Below, in pieces: positions 48,433 through 61,000 of a DNA stretch of 64,000 nt. Each line of letters begins with the position of its first letter. Within the stretch, counting starts at the first letter, position 1. The stretch is taken from contig JAYJMR010000012.1 in NCBI GenBank assembly GCA_037074705.1, positions 620,001 through 684,000 on the forward strand, read 5' to 3'. This DNA is from Zhengitettix transpicula (taxonomy: Eukaryota > Arthropoda > Insecta > Orthoptera > Tetrigidae). Both the position numbers and the translations under genes were made by a program. Below the pieces are notes generated by a model. It had not been told where the DNA came from and searched no databases. It was given only the letters and a program-made list of their open reading frames with translations.

Positions 48433-51400
48433 TTAAAAATATTTTTGCAAGCATAAAATTTTTTTAAAATATTTAAATTTTCCTTTGTAAGGTTTACTTC
48501 TAGGATTAAGACGTATACCGATGTGAATAATAGTCGAAAAATAATAATAAAATTTTAGTATAAAATCTACCACTATTGGTACCATTACAACGGATAGCAA
48601 TGAAAACGCTACTTTTTTTAAACATATTTTAGCACGCATTTAATTTTTTTTTAAATATTAAAATTTACACTCGAAAGGTTTTCTTCTGGCATCAAGACGT
48701 ATACCATTGTCAAAATAATCGAAAATAAAAATAATGAATTTCAGTATAAAATCATTACTTATGGTGCCATAACCATGAACGCGTATGAAAATGCCACTTT
48801 ATTTAAAAATATTTTTGCAAGCATTAAATTTTTTTTTAAATATTTAAATTTTCCTTTGTAAGATTTACTTCTAGGATTAAGACGTATACAGATGTGAATA
48901 ATAGTCGAAAAATAATAATAAAATTTTAGTATAAAATCTACCGCTATTGGTACCATTACCACGGATAGCAATGAAAACGCTACTTATTTTAAACATATTT
49001 TAGCACGCATTTAATTTTTTTTTAAATATTAAAATTTACACTGGAAAGGTTTTCTTCTGGCATCAAGACGTATACCATTGACAAAATAATCGAAAATAAA
49101 AACAATGAATTTCAGTATAAAATCATTACTTATTGGTGCCATAACCTTGTACGCGTATGAAAATGCCACTTTATTTAAAAATATTTTTGCAAGCATAAAA
49201 TTTTTTTAAAATATTTAAATTTTCCTTTGTAAGGTTTACTTCTAGGATTAAGACGTATACAGATGTGAATAATAGTAGAAAAATAATAATAAAATTTTAG
49301 TATAAAATTTTAATATAAAATCTACCGCTATTGGTACCATTACCACGGATAGCAATGAAAACGCTAATTTTTGTAAACATATTTTAGCACGCATTTAATT
49401 TTTTTTTAAATATTAAAATTTACACTCGAAAGGTTTTCTTCTGGCATCAAGACGTATACCATTGTCAAAATAATCGAAAATAAAAATAATGAATTTCAGT
49501 ATAAAATCATTACTTATTGGTGCCATAACCATGAACGCGTATGAAAATGCCACTTTATTTAAAAATATTTTTGCAAGCATTAAATTTTTTTTTAAATATT
49601 TAAATTTTCCTTTGTAAGGTTTACTTCTAGGATTAAGACGTATACAGATGTGAATAATAGTCGAAAAATAATAATAAAATTTTATTATAAAATTTTAGTA
49701 TAAAATCTACCGCTATTGGTATAATTACCACGGATAGCAATGAAAACGCTACTTTTTTTTAAACATATTTTAGCACGCATTTAATTTTTTTTTAAATATT
49801 AAAATTTACACTCGAAAGGTTTTCTTCTGGCATCAAGACGTATACCATTGGCAAAATAATCGAAAATAAAAATAATGAATTTCAGTATAAAATCATTACT
49901 TATTGGTGCCATAACCATGAACGCGTATGAAAATGCCACTTTATTTAAAAATATTTTTGCAAGCATAAAATTTTTTTTAAAATATTTAAATTTTCCTTTG
50001 TAAGGTTTACTTCTAGGATTAAGACGTATACAGATGTGAATAATAGTAGAAAAATAATAATAAAATTTTAGTATAAAATTTTAGTATAAAATCTATCGCT
50101 ATTGGTACCATTACCACGGATAGCAATGAAAACGCTAATTTTTGTAAACATATTTAAGCACGCATTTAATTTTTTTTTAAATATTAAAATTTACACTCGA
50201 AAGGTTTTCTTCTGGCATCAAGACGTATACCATTGTCAAAATAATCGAAAATAAAAATAATGAATTTCAGTATAAAATCATTACTTAATGGTGCCATAAC
50301 CATGAACGCGAATGAAAATGCCACTTTATTTAAAAATATTTTTGCAAGCATAAAATTTTTTTAAAATATTTAAATTTTCCTTTGTAAGGTTTACTTCTAG
50401 GATTAAGACGTATACCGATGTGAATAATAGTCGAAAAATAATAATAAAATTTTAGTATAAAATCTACCACTATTGGTACCATTACAACGGATAGCAATGA
50501 AAACGCTACTTTTTTTAAAGATATTTTAGCACGCATTTAATTTTTTTTTAAATATTAAAATTTACACTCGAAAGGTTTTCTTCTGGCATCAAGACGTATA
50601 CCATTGTCAAAATAATCGAAAATAAAAATAATGAATTTCAGTATAAAATCATTACTTATGGTGCCATAACCATGAACGCGTATGAAAATGCCACTTTATT
50701 TAAAAATATTTTTGCAAGCATTAAATTTTTTTTTAAATATTTAAATTTTCCTTTGTAAGATTTACTTCTAGGATTAAGACGTATACAGATGTGAATAATA
50801 GTCGAAAAATAATAATAAAATTTTAGTATAAAATCTACCGCTATTGGAACCATTACCACGGATAGCAATGAAAACGCTACTTATTTTAAACATATTTTAG
50901 CACGCATTTAATTTTTTTTTAAATATTAAAATTTACACTGGAAAGGTTTTCTTCTGGCATCAAGACGTATACCATTGACAAAATAATCGAAAATAAAAAC
51001 AATGAATTTCAGTATAAAATCATTACTTATTGGTGCCATAACCTTGTACGCGTATGAAAATGCCACTTTATTTAAAAATATTTTTGCAAGCATAAAATTT
51101 TTTTTAAATATTTAAATTTTCCTTTGTAAGGTTTACTTCTAGGATTAAGACGTATACAGATGTGAATAATAGTAGAAAAATAATAATAAAATTTTAGTAT
51201 AATATTTTAATATAAAATCTACCACTATTGGTACCATTACCACGGATAGCAATGAAAACGCTAATTTTTGTAAACATATTTTAGCACGCATTTAATTTTT
51301 TTTTAAATATTAAAATTTACACTCGAAAGGTTTTCTTCTGGCATCAAGACGTATACCATTGTCAAAATAATCGAAAATAAAAATAATGAATTTCAGTATA

Positions 51401-54318
51401 AAATCATTACTTATTAGTGCCATAACCATGAACGCGTATGAAAATGCCACTTTATTTAAAAATATTTTTGCAAGCATAAAATTTTTTTTAAAATATTTAA
51501 ATTTTCCTTTGTAAGGTTTACTTCTAGGATTAAGACGTATACCGATGTGAATAATAGTCGAAAAATAATAATAAAATTTTAGTATAAAATCTACCACTAT
51601 TGGTACCATTACAACGGATAGCAATGAAAACGCTACTTTTTTTAAACATATTTTAGCACGCATTTAATTTTTTTTTAAATATTAAAATTTACACTCGAAA
51701 GGTTTTCTTCTGGCATCAAGACGTATACCATTGTCAAAATAATCGAAAATAAAAACAATGAATTTCTGTATAAAATCATTACTTATTGGTGCCATAACCT
51801 TGAACGCGTATGAAAATGCCACTTTATTTAAAAATATTTTTGCAAGCATAAAATTTTTTTTAAAATATTTAAATTTTCCTTTGTAAGGTTTACTTCTAGG
51901 ATTAAGACGTATACAGATGTGAATAATAGTAGAAAAATAATAATAAAATTTTAGTACAAAATTTTAGTATAAAATCTACCGCTATTGGTACCATTACCAC
52001 GGATAGCAATGAAAACGCTAATTTTTGTAAACATATTTTAGCACGCATTTAATTTTTTTTTAAATATTAAAATTTACACTCGAAAGGTTTTCTTCTGGCA
52101 TCAAGACATATACCATTGTCAAAATAATCGAAAATAAAAATAATGAATTTCAGTATAAAATCATTACTTATTGGTGCCATAACCATGAACGCGTATGAAA
52201 ATGCCACTTTATTTAAAAATATTTTTGCAAGCATTAAATTTTTTTTTAAATATTTAAATTTTCCTTTGTAAGGTTTACTTCTAGGATTAAGACGTATACA
52301 GATGTGAATAATAGTCGAAAAATAAAAATAAAATTTTATTATAAAATTTTAGTATAAAATCTACCGCTATTGGTATAATTACCACGGATAGCAATGAAAA
52401 CGCTACTTTTTTTTAAACATATTTTAGCACGCATTTAATTTTTTTTTAAATATTAAAATTTACACTCGAAAGGTTTTCTTCTGGCATCAAGACGTATACC
52501 ATTGGCAAAATAATCGAAAATAAAAATAATGAATTTCAGTATAAAATCATTACTTATTGGTGCCATAACCATGAACGCGTATGAAAATGCCACTTTATTT
52601 AAAAATATTTTTGCAAGCATAAAATTTTTTTTAAAATATTTTAATTTTCCTTTGTAAGGTTTACTTCTAGGATTAAGACGTATACAGATGTGAATAATAG
52701 TAGAAAAATAATAATAAAATTTTAATATAAAATTTTAGTATAAAATCTATCGCTATTGGTACCATTACCACGGATAGCAATGAAAACGCTAATTTTTGTA
52801 AACATATTTTAGCACGCATTTAATTTTTTTTTAAATATTAAAATTTACACTCGAAAGGTTTTCTTCTGGCATCAAGACGTATACCATTGTCAAAATAATC
52901 GAAAATAAAAATAATGAATTTCAGTATAAAATCATTACTTATTGGTGCCATAACCATGAACGCGAATGAAAATGCCACTTTATTTAAAAATATTTTTGCA
53001 AGCATAAAATTTTTTTAAAATATTTAAATTTTCCTTTGTAAGGTTTACTTCTAGGATTAAGACGTATACCGATGTGAATAATAGTCGAAAAATAATAATA
53101 AAATTTTAGTATAAAATCTACCACTATTGGTACCATTACAACGGATAGCAATGAAAACGCTACTTTTTTTAAACATATTTTAGCACGCATTTAATTTTTT
53201 TTTTAAATATTAAAATTTACACTCGAAAGGTTTTCTTCTGGCATCAAGACGTATACCATTGTCAAAATAATCGAAAATAAAAATAATGAATTACAGTATA
53301 AAATCATTACTTATGGTGCCATAACCATGAACGCGTATGAAAATGCCACTTTATTTAAAAATATTTTTGCAAGCATTAAATTTTTTTTTAAATATTTAAA
53401 TTTTCCTTTGTAAGATTTACTTCTAGGATTAAGACGTATACAGATGTGAATAATAGTCGAAAAATAATAATAAAATTTTAGTATAAAATCTACCGCTATT
53501 GGTACCATTACCACGGATAGCAATGAAAACGCTACTTATTTTAAACATATTTTAGCACGCATTTAATTTTTTTTTAAATATTAAAATTTACACTGGAAAG
53601 GTTTTCTTCTGGCATCAAGACGTATACCATTGACAAAATAATCGAAAATAAAAACAATGAATTTCAGTATAAAATCATTACTTATTGGTGCCATAACCTT
53701 GTACGCGTATGAAAATGCCACTTTATTAAAAAATATTTTTGCAAGCATAAAATTTTTTTAAAATATTTAAATTTTCCTTTGTAAGGTTTACTTCTAGGAT
53801 TAAGACGTATACAGATGTGAATAATAGTAGAAAAATAATAATAAAATTTTATTATAATATTTTAATATAAAATCTACCGCTATTGGTACCATTACCACGG
53901 ATAGCAATGAAAACGCTAATTTTTGTAAACATATTTTAGCACGCATTTAATTTTTTTTTAAATATTAAAATTTACACTCGAAAGGTTTTCTTCTGGCATC
54001 AAGACGTATACCATTGTCAAAATAATCGAAAATAAAAATAATGAATTTCAGTATAAAATCATTACTTATTAGTGCCATAACCATGAACGCGTATGAAAAT
54101 GCCACTTTATTTAAAAATATTTTTGCAAGCATAAAATTTTTTTTAAAATATTTAAATTTTCCTTTGTAAGGTTTACTTCTAGGATTAAGACGTATACCGA
54201 TGTGAATAATAGTCGAAAAATAATAATAAAATTTTAGTATAAAATCTACCACTATTGGTACCATTACAACGGATAGCAATGAAAACGCTACTTTTTTTAA
54301 ACATATTTTAGCACGCAT
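48433..54318. repeat. 1.90-kb and 2.65-kb nested higher-order repeats in the AT-rich satellite
   Basis: The same sub-array recurs from 48433, 50330 and 52984, offsets 1897 bp (five dimers) and 2654-2655 bp (seven dimers). The TTACTTATGGTGCC one-base-deleted unit (about 48757, 50655 and 53310) and the ATAACCTTGTACGCG unit mark each copy. The seven-dimer version contains two dimers that the first copy lacks. The minus-strand 117-codon frames at 51310 and 53965 are also 2655 bp apart. Confidence 0.8.
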
Positions 54319-55080
54319 TTAATTTTTTTTTAAATATTAAAATTTACACTCGAAAGGTTTTCTTCTGGCATCAAGACGTATACCATTGTCAAAATAATCG
54401 AAAATAAAAACAATGAATTTCTGTATAAAATCATTACTTATTGGTGCCATAACCTTGAACGCGTATGAAAATGCCACTTTATTTAAAAATATTTTTGCAA
54501 GCATAAAATTTTTTTTAAAATATTTAAATTTTCCTTTGTAAGGTTTACTTCTAGGATTAAGACGTATACAGATGTGAATAATAGTAGAAAAATAATAATA
54601 AAATTTTAGTACAAAATTTTAGTATAAAATCTACCGCTATTGGTACCATTACCACGGATAGCAATGAAAACGCTAATTTTTGTAAACATATTTTAGCACG
54701 CATTTAATTTTTTTTTAAATATTAAAATTTACACTCGAAAGGTTTTCTTCTGGCATCAAGACGTATACCATTGTCAAAATAATCGAAAATAAAAATAATG
54801 AATTTCAGTATAAAATCATTACTTATTAGTGCCATAACCATGAACGCGTATGAAAATGCCACTTTATTTAAAAATATTTTTGCAAGCATAAAATTTTTTT
54901 TAAAATATTTAAATTTTCCTTTGTAAGGTTTACTTCTAGGATTAAGACGTATACCGATGTGAATAATAGTCGAAAAATAATAATAAAATTTTAGTATAAA
55001 ATCTACCACTATTGGTACCATTACCACGGATAGCAATGAAAACGCTACTTTTTTTTAACATATTTTAGCACGCATTTAAT

Positions 55081-58000
55081 TTTTTTTTAAATATTAAAAT
55101 TTACACTCGAAAGGTTTTCTTCTGGCATCAAGACGTATACCATTGTCAAAATAATCGAAAATAAAAATAATGAATTTCAGTATAAAATCATTACTTATTG
55201 GTGCCATAACCATGAACGCGTATGAAAATGCCACTTTATTTAAAAATATTTTTGCAAGCATTAAATTTTTTTTTAAATATTTAAATTTTCCTTTGTAAGG
55301 TTTACTTCTAGGATTAAGACGTATACAGATGTGAATAATAGTCGAAAAATAATAATAAAATTTTATTATAAAATTTTAGAATAAAATCTACCGCTATTGG
55401 TACAATTACCACGGATAGCAATGAAAACGCTACTTTTTTTTAAACATATTTTAGCACGCATTTAATTTTTTTTTAAATATTAAAATTTACACTCGAAAGG
55501 TTTTCTTCTGGCATCAAGACGTATACCATTGTCAAAATAATCGAAAATAAAAATAATGAATTTCAGTATAAAATCATTACTTATTGGTGCCATAACCATG
55601 AACGCGTATGAAAATGCCACTTTATTTAAAAATATTTTTGCAAGCATAAAATTTTTTTTAAAATATTTAAATTTTCCTTTGTAAGGTTTACTTCTAGGAT
55701 TAAGACGTATACAGATGTGAATAATAGTAGAAAAAAATAATAAAATTTTAGTATAAAATTTTAGTATAAAATCTACCGCTATTGGTACCATTACCACGGA
55801 TAGCAATGAAAACGCTAATTTTTGTAAACATATTTTAGCACGTATTTAATTTTTTTTTAAATATTAAAATTTACATTCGAAAGGTTTTCTTCTGGCATGA
55901 AGACGTATACCATTGTCAAAATAATCGAAAATAAAAATAATGAATTTCAGTTTAAAATCATTACTTATTGGTGCCATAACCATGAACGCGTATGAAAATG
56001 CCACTTTATTTAAAAATATTTTTGCAAGCATAAAATTTTTTTAAAATATTTAAATTTTCCTTTGTAAGGTTTACTTCTAGGATTAAGACGTATACCGATG
56101 TGAATAATAGTCGAAAAATAATAATAAAATTTTAGTATAAAATCTACCACTATTGGTACCATTACAACGGATAGCAATGAAAACGCTACTTATTTTAAAC
56201 ATATTTTAGCACGCATTTAATTTTTTTTTAAATATTAAAATTTACACTCGAAAGGTTTTCTTCTGGCATCAAGACGTATACCATTGTCAAAATAATCGAA
56301 AATAAAAATAATGAATTTCAGTATAAAATCATTACTTATTGGTGCCATAACCATGAACGCGTATGAAAATGCCACTTTATTTAAAAATATTTTTGCAAGC
56401 ATTAAATTTTTTTTTAAATATTTAAATTTTCCTTTGTAAGATTTACTTCTAGGATTAAGACGTATACAGATGTGAATAATAGTCGAAAAATAATAATAAA
56501 ATTTTAGTATAAAATTTTAGTATAAAATCTACCGCTATTGGTACCATTACCACGGATAGCAATGAAAACGCTACTTATTTTAAACATATTTTAGCACGCA
56601 TTTAATTTTTTTTTAAATATTAAAATTTACACTGGAAAGGTTTTCTTCGGGCATCAAGACGTATACCATTGACAAAATAATCGAAAATAAAAACAATAAA
56701 TTTCTGTATAAAATCATTACTTATTGGCATCAAGACGTATACCATTGTCAAAATAATCGAAAATAAAAATAATGAATTTCAGTATAAAATCATTACTTAT
56801 TGGTGCTATAACCATGAACGCGTATGAAAATGCCACTTTATTTTAAAATATTTTTGCAAGCATAAAATTTATTTAAAATATTTAAATTTTCCTTTGTAAG
56901 GTTTACTTCTAGGATTAAGACGTATACCGATGTGAATAATAGTCGAAAAATAATAATAAAATTTTAGTATAAAATCTACCCCTATTGGTACCATTACCAC
57001 GGATAGCAATGAAAACACTACTTTTTTTAAACATATTTTAGCACGCAATTAATTATTTTTTAAATATTAAAATTTACACTCTAAAGGTTTTCTTCTGGCA
57101 TCAAGACGTATACCATTGTCAAAATAATCGATAATAAAAATAATGAATTTCAGTATAAAATCATTACTTATTTTTGCCATAACCATGAACGCGTATGAAA
57201 ATGCCACTTTATTTAAAAATATTATTGCAAGCATAAAAATTTTTTAAAAAATTTAAATTTTCCTTTGTAAGGTTCACTTCTAGGATTAAGACGTATACCG
57301 ATGTGAATAATAGTCGAAAAATAATAATAAAATTTTAGTATAAAATTTTAGTATAAAATCTACCCCTATTGGTACCATTACCACGGATAGCAATGGAAAC
57401 GCTACTTTTTTTAAACATATTTTAGCACGCATTTAATTTTTTTTTAAATATTAAAATTTACACTCGAAAAATTTTCTTCTGGCATCAAGACGTATACCAT
57501 TGTCAAAATAATCAAAAATAATGAATTTTAGTATAAAATCATTACTTATTGGTGCCATAACCATGAACACGTATGAAAATGCCACTTTATTTAAAAATAT
57601 TTTTGCAAGCATAAAATTTTTTTTTAAATATTTAAATTTACCTTTGTAAGGTTTACTTCTAGGATTAAGACGTATACAGATGTGAATAATAGTAGAAAAA
57701 TAATAATAAAATTTTAGTATAAAATTTTAGTATAAAATCTACCGCTATTGGTACCATTACCACGAATAGCAATGAAAACGCTACTTTTTTTAAACATATT
57801 TTAGCACGCATTTAATTTTTTTTTAAATATTAAAAATTACACTCGAAAGGTTTTCTTCTGGCATCAAGACGTATACCATTGTCAAAATAATCGAAAATAA
57901 AAATAATGAATTTCAGTATAAAATCATTACTTATTGGTGCCATAACCATGAACGCGTATGAAAATGCCACTTTATTTAAAAATATTTTTGCAAGCATAAA

Positions 58001-61000
58001 ATTTTTTTTAAAATATTTAAATTTTCCTTTGTAAGGTTTACTTCTAGGATTAAGACGTATACCGATGTGAATAATAGTCGAAAAATAATAATAAAATTTT
58101 AGTATAAAATCTACCACTATTGGTACCATTACCACGGATAGCAATGAAAACGCTACTTTTTTTAAACATATTTTAGCACGCATTTAATTTTTTTTTAAAT
58201 ATTAAAATTTACACTCGAAAGGTTTTCTTCTGGCATCAAGACGTATACCATTGTCAAAATAATCGAAAATAAAAATAATGAATTTCAGTATAAAATCATT
58301 ACTTATTGGTGCTGTAACCATGAACGCGTATGAAAATGCCACTTTATTTTAAAATATTATTGCAAGCATAAAATTTTTTTAAAATATTTAAATTTTCCTT
58401 TGTAAGGTTTACTTCTAGTATTAAGACGTATACCGATGTGAATAATAGTCGAAAAATAATAATAAAATTTTAGTATAAAATTTTAGTATAAAATCTACCG
58501 CTATTGGTACCATTACCACGGATAGCAATGAAAACGCTAATTTTTGTAAACATATTTTAGCACGCATTTAATTTTTTTTTAAATATTAAAATTTACACTC
58601 GAAAGATTTTCTTCTGGCATCAAGACGTATACCATTGTCAAAATAATCGAAAATAAAAATAATGAATTTCAGTATAAAATCATTACTTATTAGTGCCATA
58701 ACCATGAACGCGTATGAAATTGCCACTTTATTTAAAAATATTTTTTCAAGCATAAAATTTTTTTAAAATATTTAAATTTTCTTTTGTAAAGTTTACTTCT
58801 AGGATTAAGACGTATACCGATGTGAATAATAGTCGAAAAATAATAATAAAATTTTAGTATAAAATCTACCCCTATTGGTACCATTACCACGGATAGCAAT
58901 GAAAACGCTACTTTTTTTAAACATATTTTAGCACGCATTTAATTTTTTTTTAAATATTAATATTTACACTCGAAAGGTTTTCTTCTGGCATCAAGACGTA
59001 TACCAGTGTCAAAATAATCAAAAATAATGAATTTTAGTATAAAATCATTACTTATTGTTGCCATAACCATGAACACGTATGAAAATGCCAATTTATTTAA
59101 AAATTTTTTTGCAAGCATAAAATTTTTTTTTAAATATTTAAATTTTCCTTTGTAAGGTTTACTTCTAGGATTAAGACGTATACAGATGTGAATAATAGTC
59201 GAAAAATAATAATAAAATTTTAGTATAAAATTTTAGTATAAAATCTACCGCTATTGGTACCATTACCACGAATAGCAATGAAAACGCTACTTTTTTTAAA
59301 CATATTTTAGCACGCATTTAATTTTTTTTTAAATATTAAAAATTACACTCGAAAGGTTTTCTTCTGGCATCAAGACGTATACCATTGTCAAAATAATCGA
59401 AAATAAAAATAATGAATTTTAGTATAAAATCATTACTTATTGGTGCCATAACCATGAACGCGTATGAAAATGCCTTTTTATTTAAAAATATTTTTGCAAG
59501 CATTAAATTTTTTTTTAAATATTTAAATTTTCCTTTGTAAGGTTTACTTCTAGGATTAAGACGTATACAGATGTGAATAATAGTCGAAAAATATTAATAA
59601 AATTTTAGTATAAAATTTTAGTATAAAATCTACCCCTATTGGTACCATTACCACGGATAGCAATGAAAACGCTACTTTTTTTAAACATATTTTAGCACGC
59701 ATTTAATTTTTTTTTAAATATTAAAATTTACACTCGAAAGGTTTTCTTCTGGCATCAAGACGTATACCATTGTCAAAATAATCGAAAATAAAAATAATGA
59801 ATTTCAGTATAAAATCATTACTTATTGGTGCCATAACCATGAACGCGTATGAAAATGCCACTTTATTTAAAAATATTTTTGCAAGCATTAAATTTTTTTT
59901 TAAATATTTAAATTTTCCTTTGTAAGGTTTACTTCTAGGATTAAGACGTATACAGATGTGAATAATAGTCGAAAAATAATAATAAAATTTTATTATAAAA
60001 TTTTAGAATAAAATCTACCGCTATTGGTACAATTACCACGGATAGCAATGAAAACGCTACTTTTTTTTAAACATATTTTAGCACGCATTTAATTTTTTTT
60101 TAAATATTAAAATTTACACTCGAAAGGTTTTCTTCTGGCATCAAGACGTATACCATTGTCAAAATAATCGAAAATAAAAATAATGAATTTCAGTATAAAA
60201 TCATTACTTATTGGTGCCATAACCATGAACGCGTATGAAAATGCCACTTTATTTAAAAATATTTTTGCAAGCATAAAATTTTTTTTAAAATATTTAAATT
60301 TTCCTTTGTAAGGTTTACTTCTAGGATTAAGACGTATACAGATGTGAATAATAGTAGAAAAAAAATAATAAAATTTTAGTATAAAATTTAAGTATAAAAT
60401 CTACCGCTATTGGTACCATTACCACGGATAGCAATGAAAACGCTAATTTTTGTAAACATATTTTAGCACGTATTTAATTTTTTTTTAAATATTAAAATTT
60501 ACATTCGAAAGGTTTTCTTCTGGCATGAAGACGTATACCATTGTCAAAATAATCGAAAATAAAAATAATGAATTTCAGTTTAAAATCATTACTTATTGGT
60601 GCCATAACCATGAACGCGTATGAAAATGCCACTTTATTTAAAAATATTTTTGCAAGCATAAAATTTTTTTAAAATATTTAAATTTTCCTTTGTAAGGTTT
60701 ACTTCTAGGATTAAGACGTATACCGATGTGAATAATAGTCGAAAAATAATAATAAAATTTTAGTATAAAATCTACCACTATTGGTACCATTACAACGGAT
60801 AGCAATGAAAACGCTACTTATTTTAAACATATTTTAGCACGCATTTAATTTTTTTTTAAATATTAAAATTTACACTCGAAAGGTTTTCTTCTGGCATCAA
60901 GACGTATACCATTGTCAAAATAATCGAAAATAAAAATAATGAATTTCAGTATAAAATCATTACTTATTGGTGCCATAACCATGAACGCGTATGAAAATGC

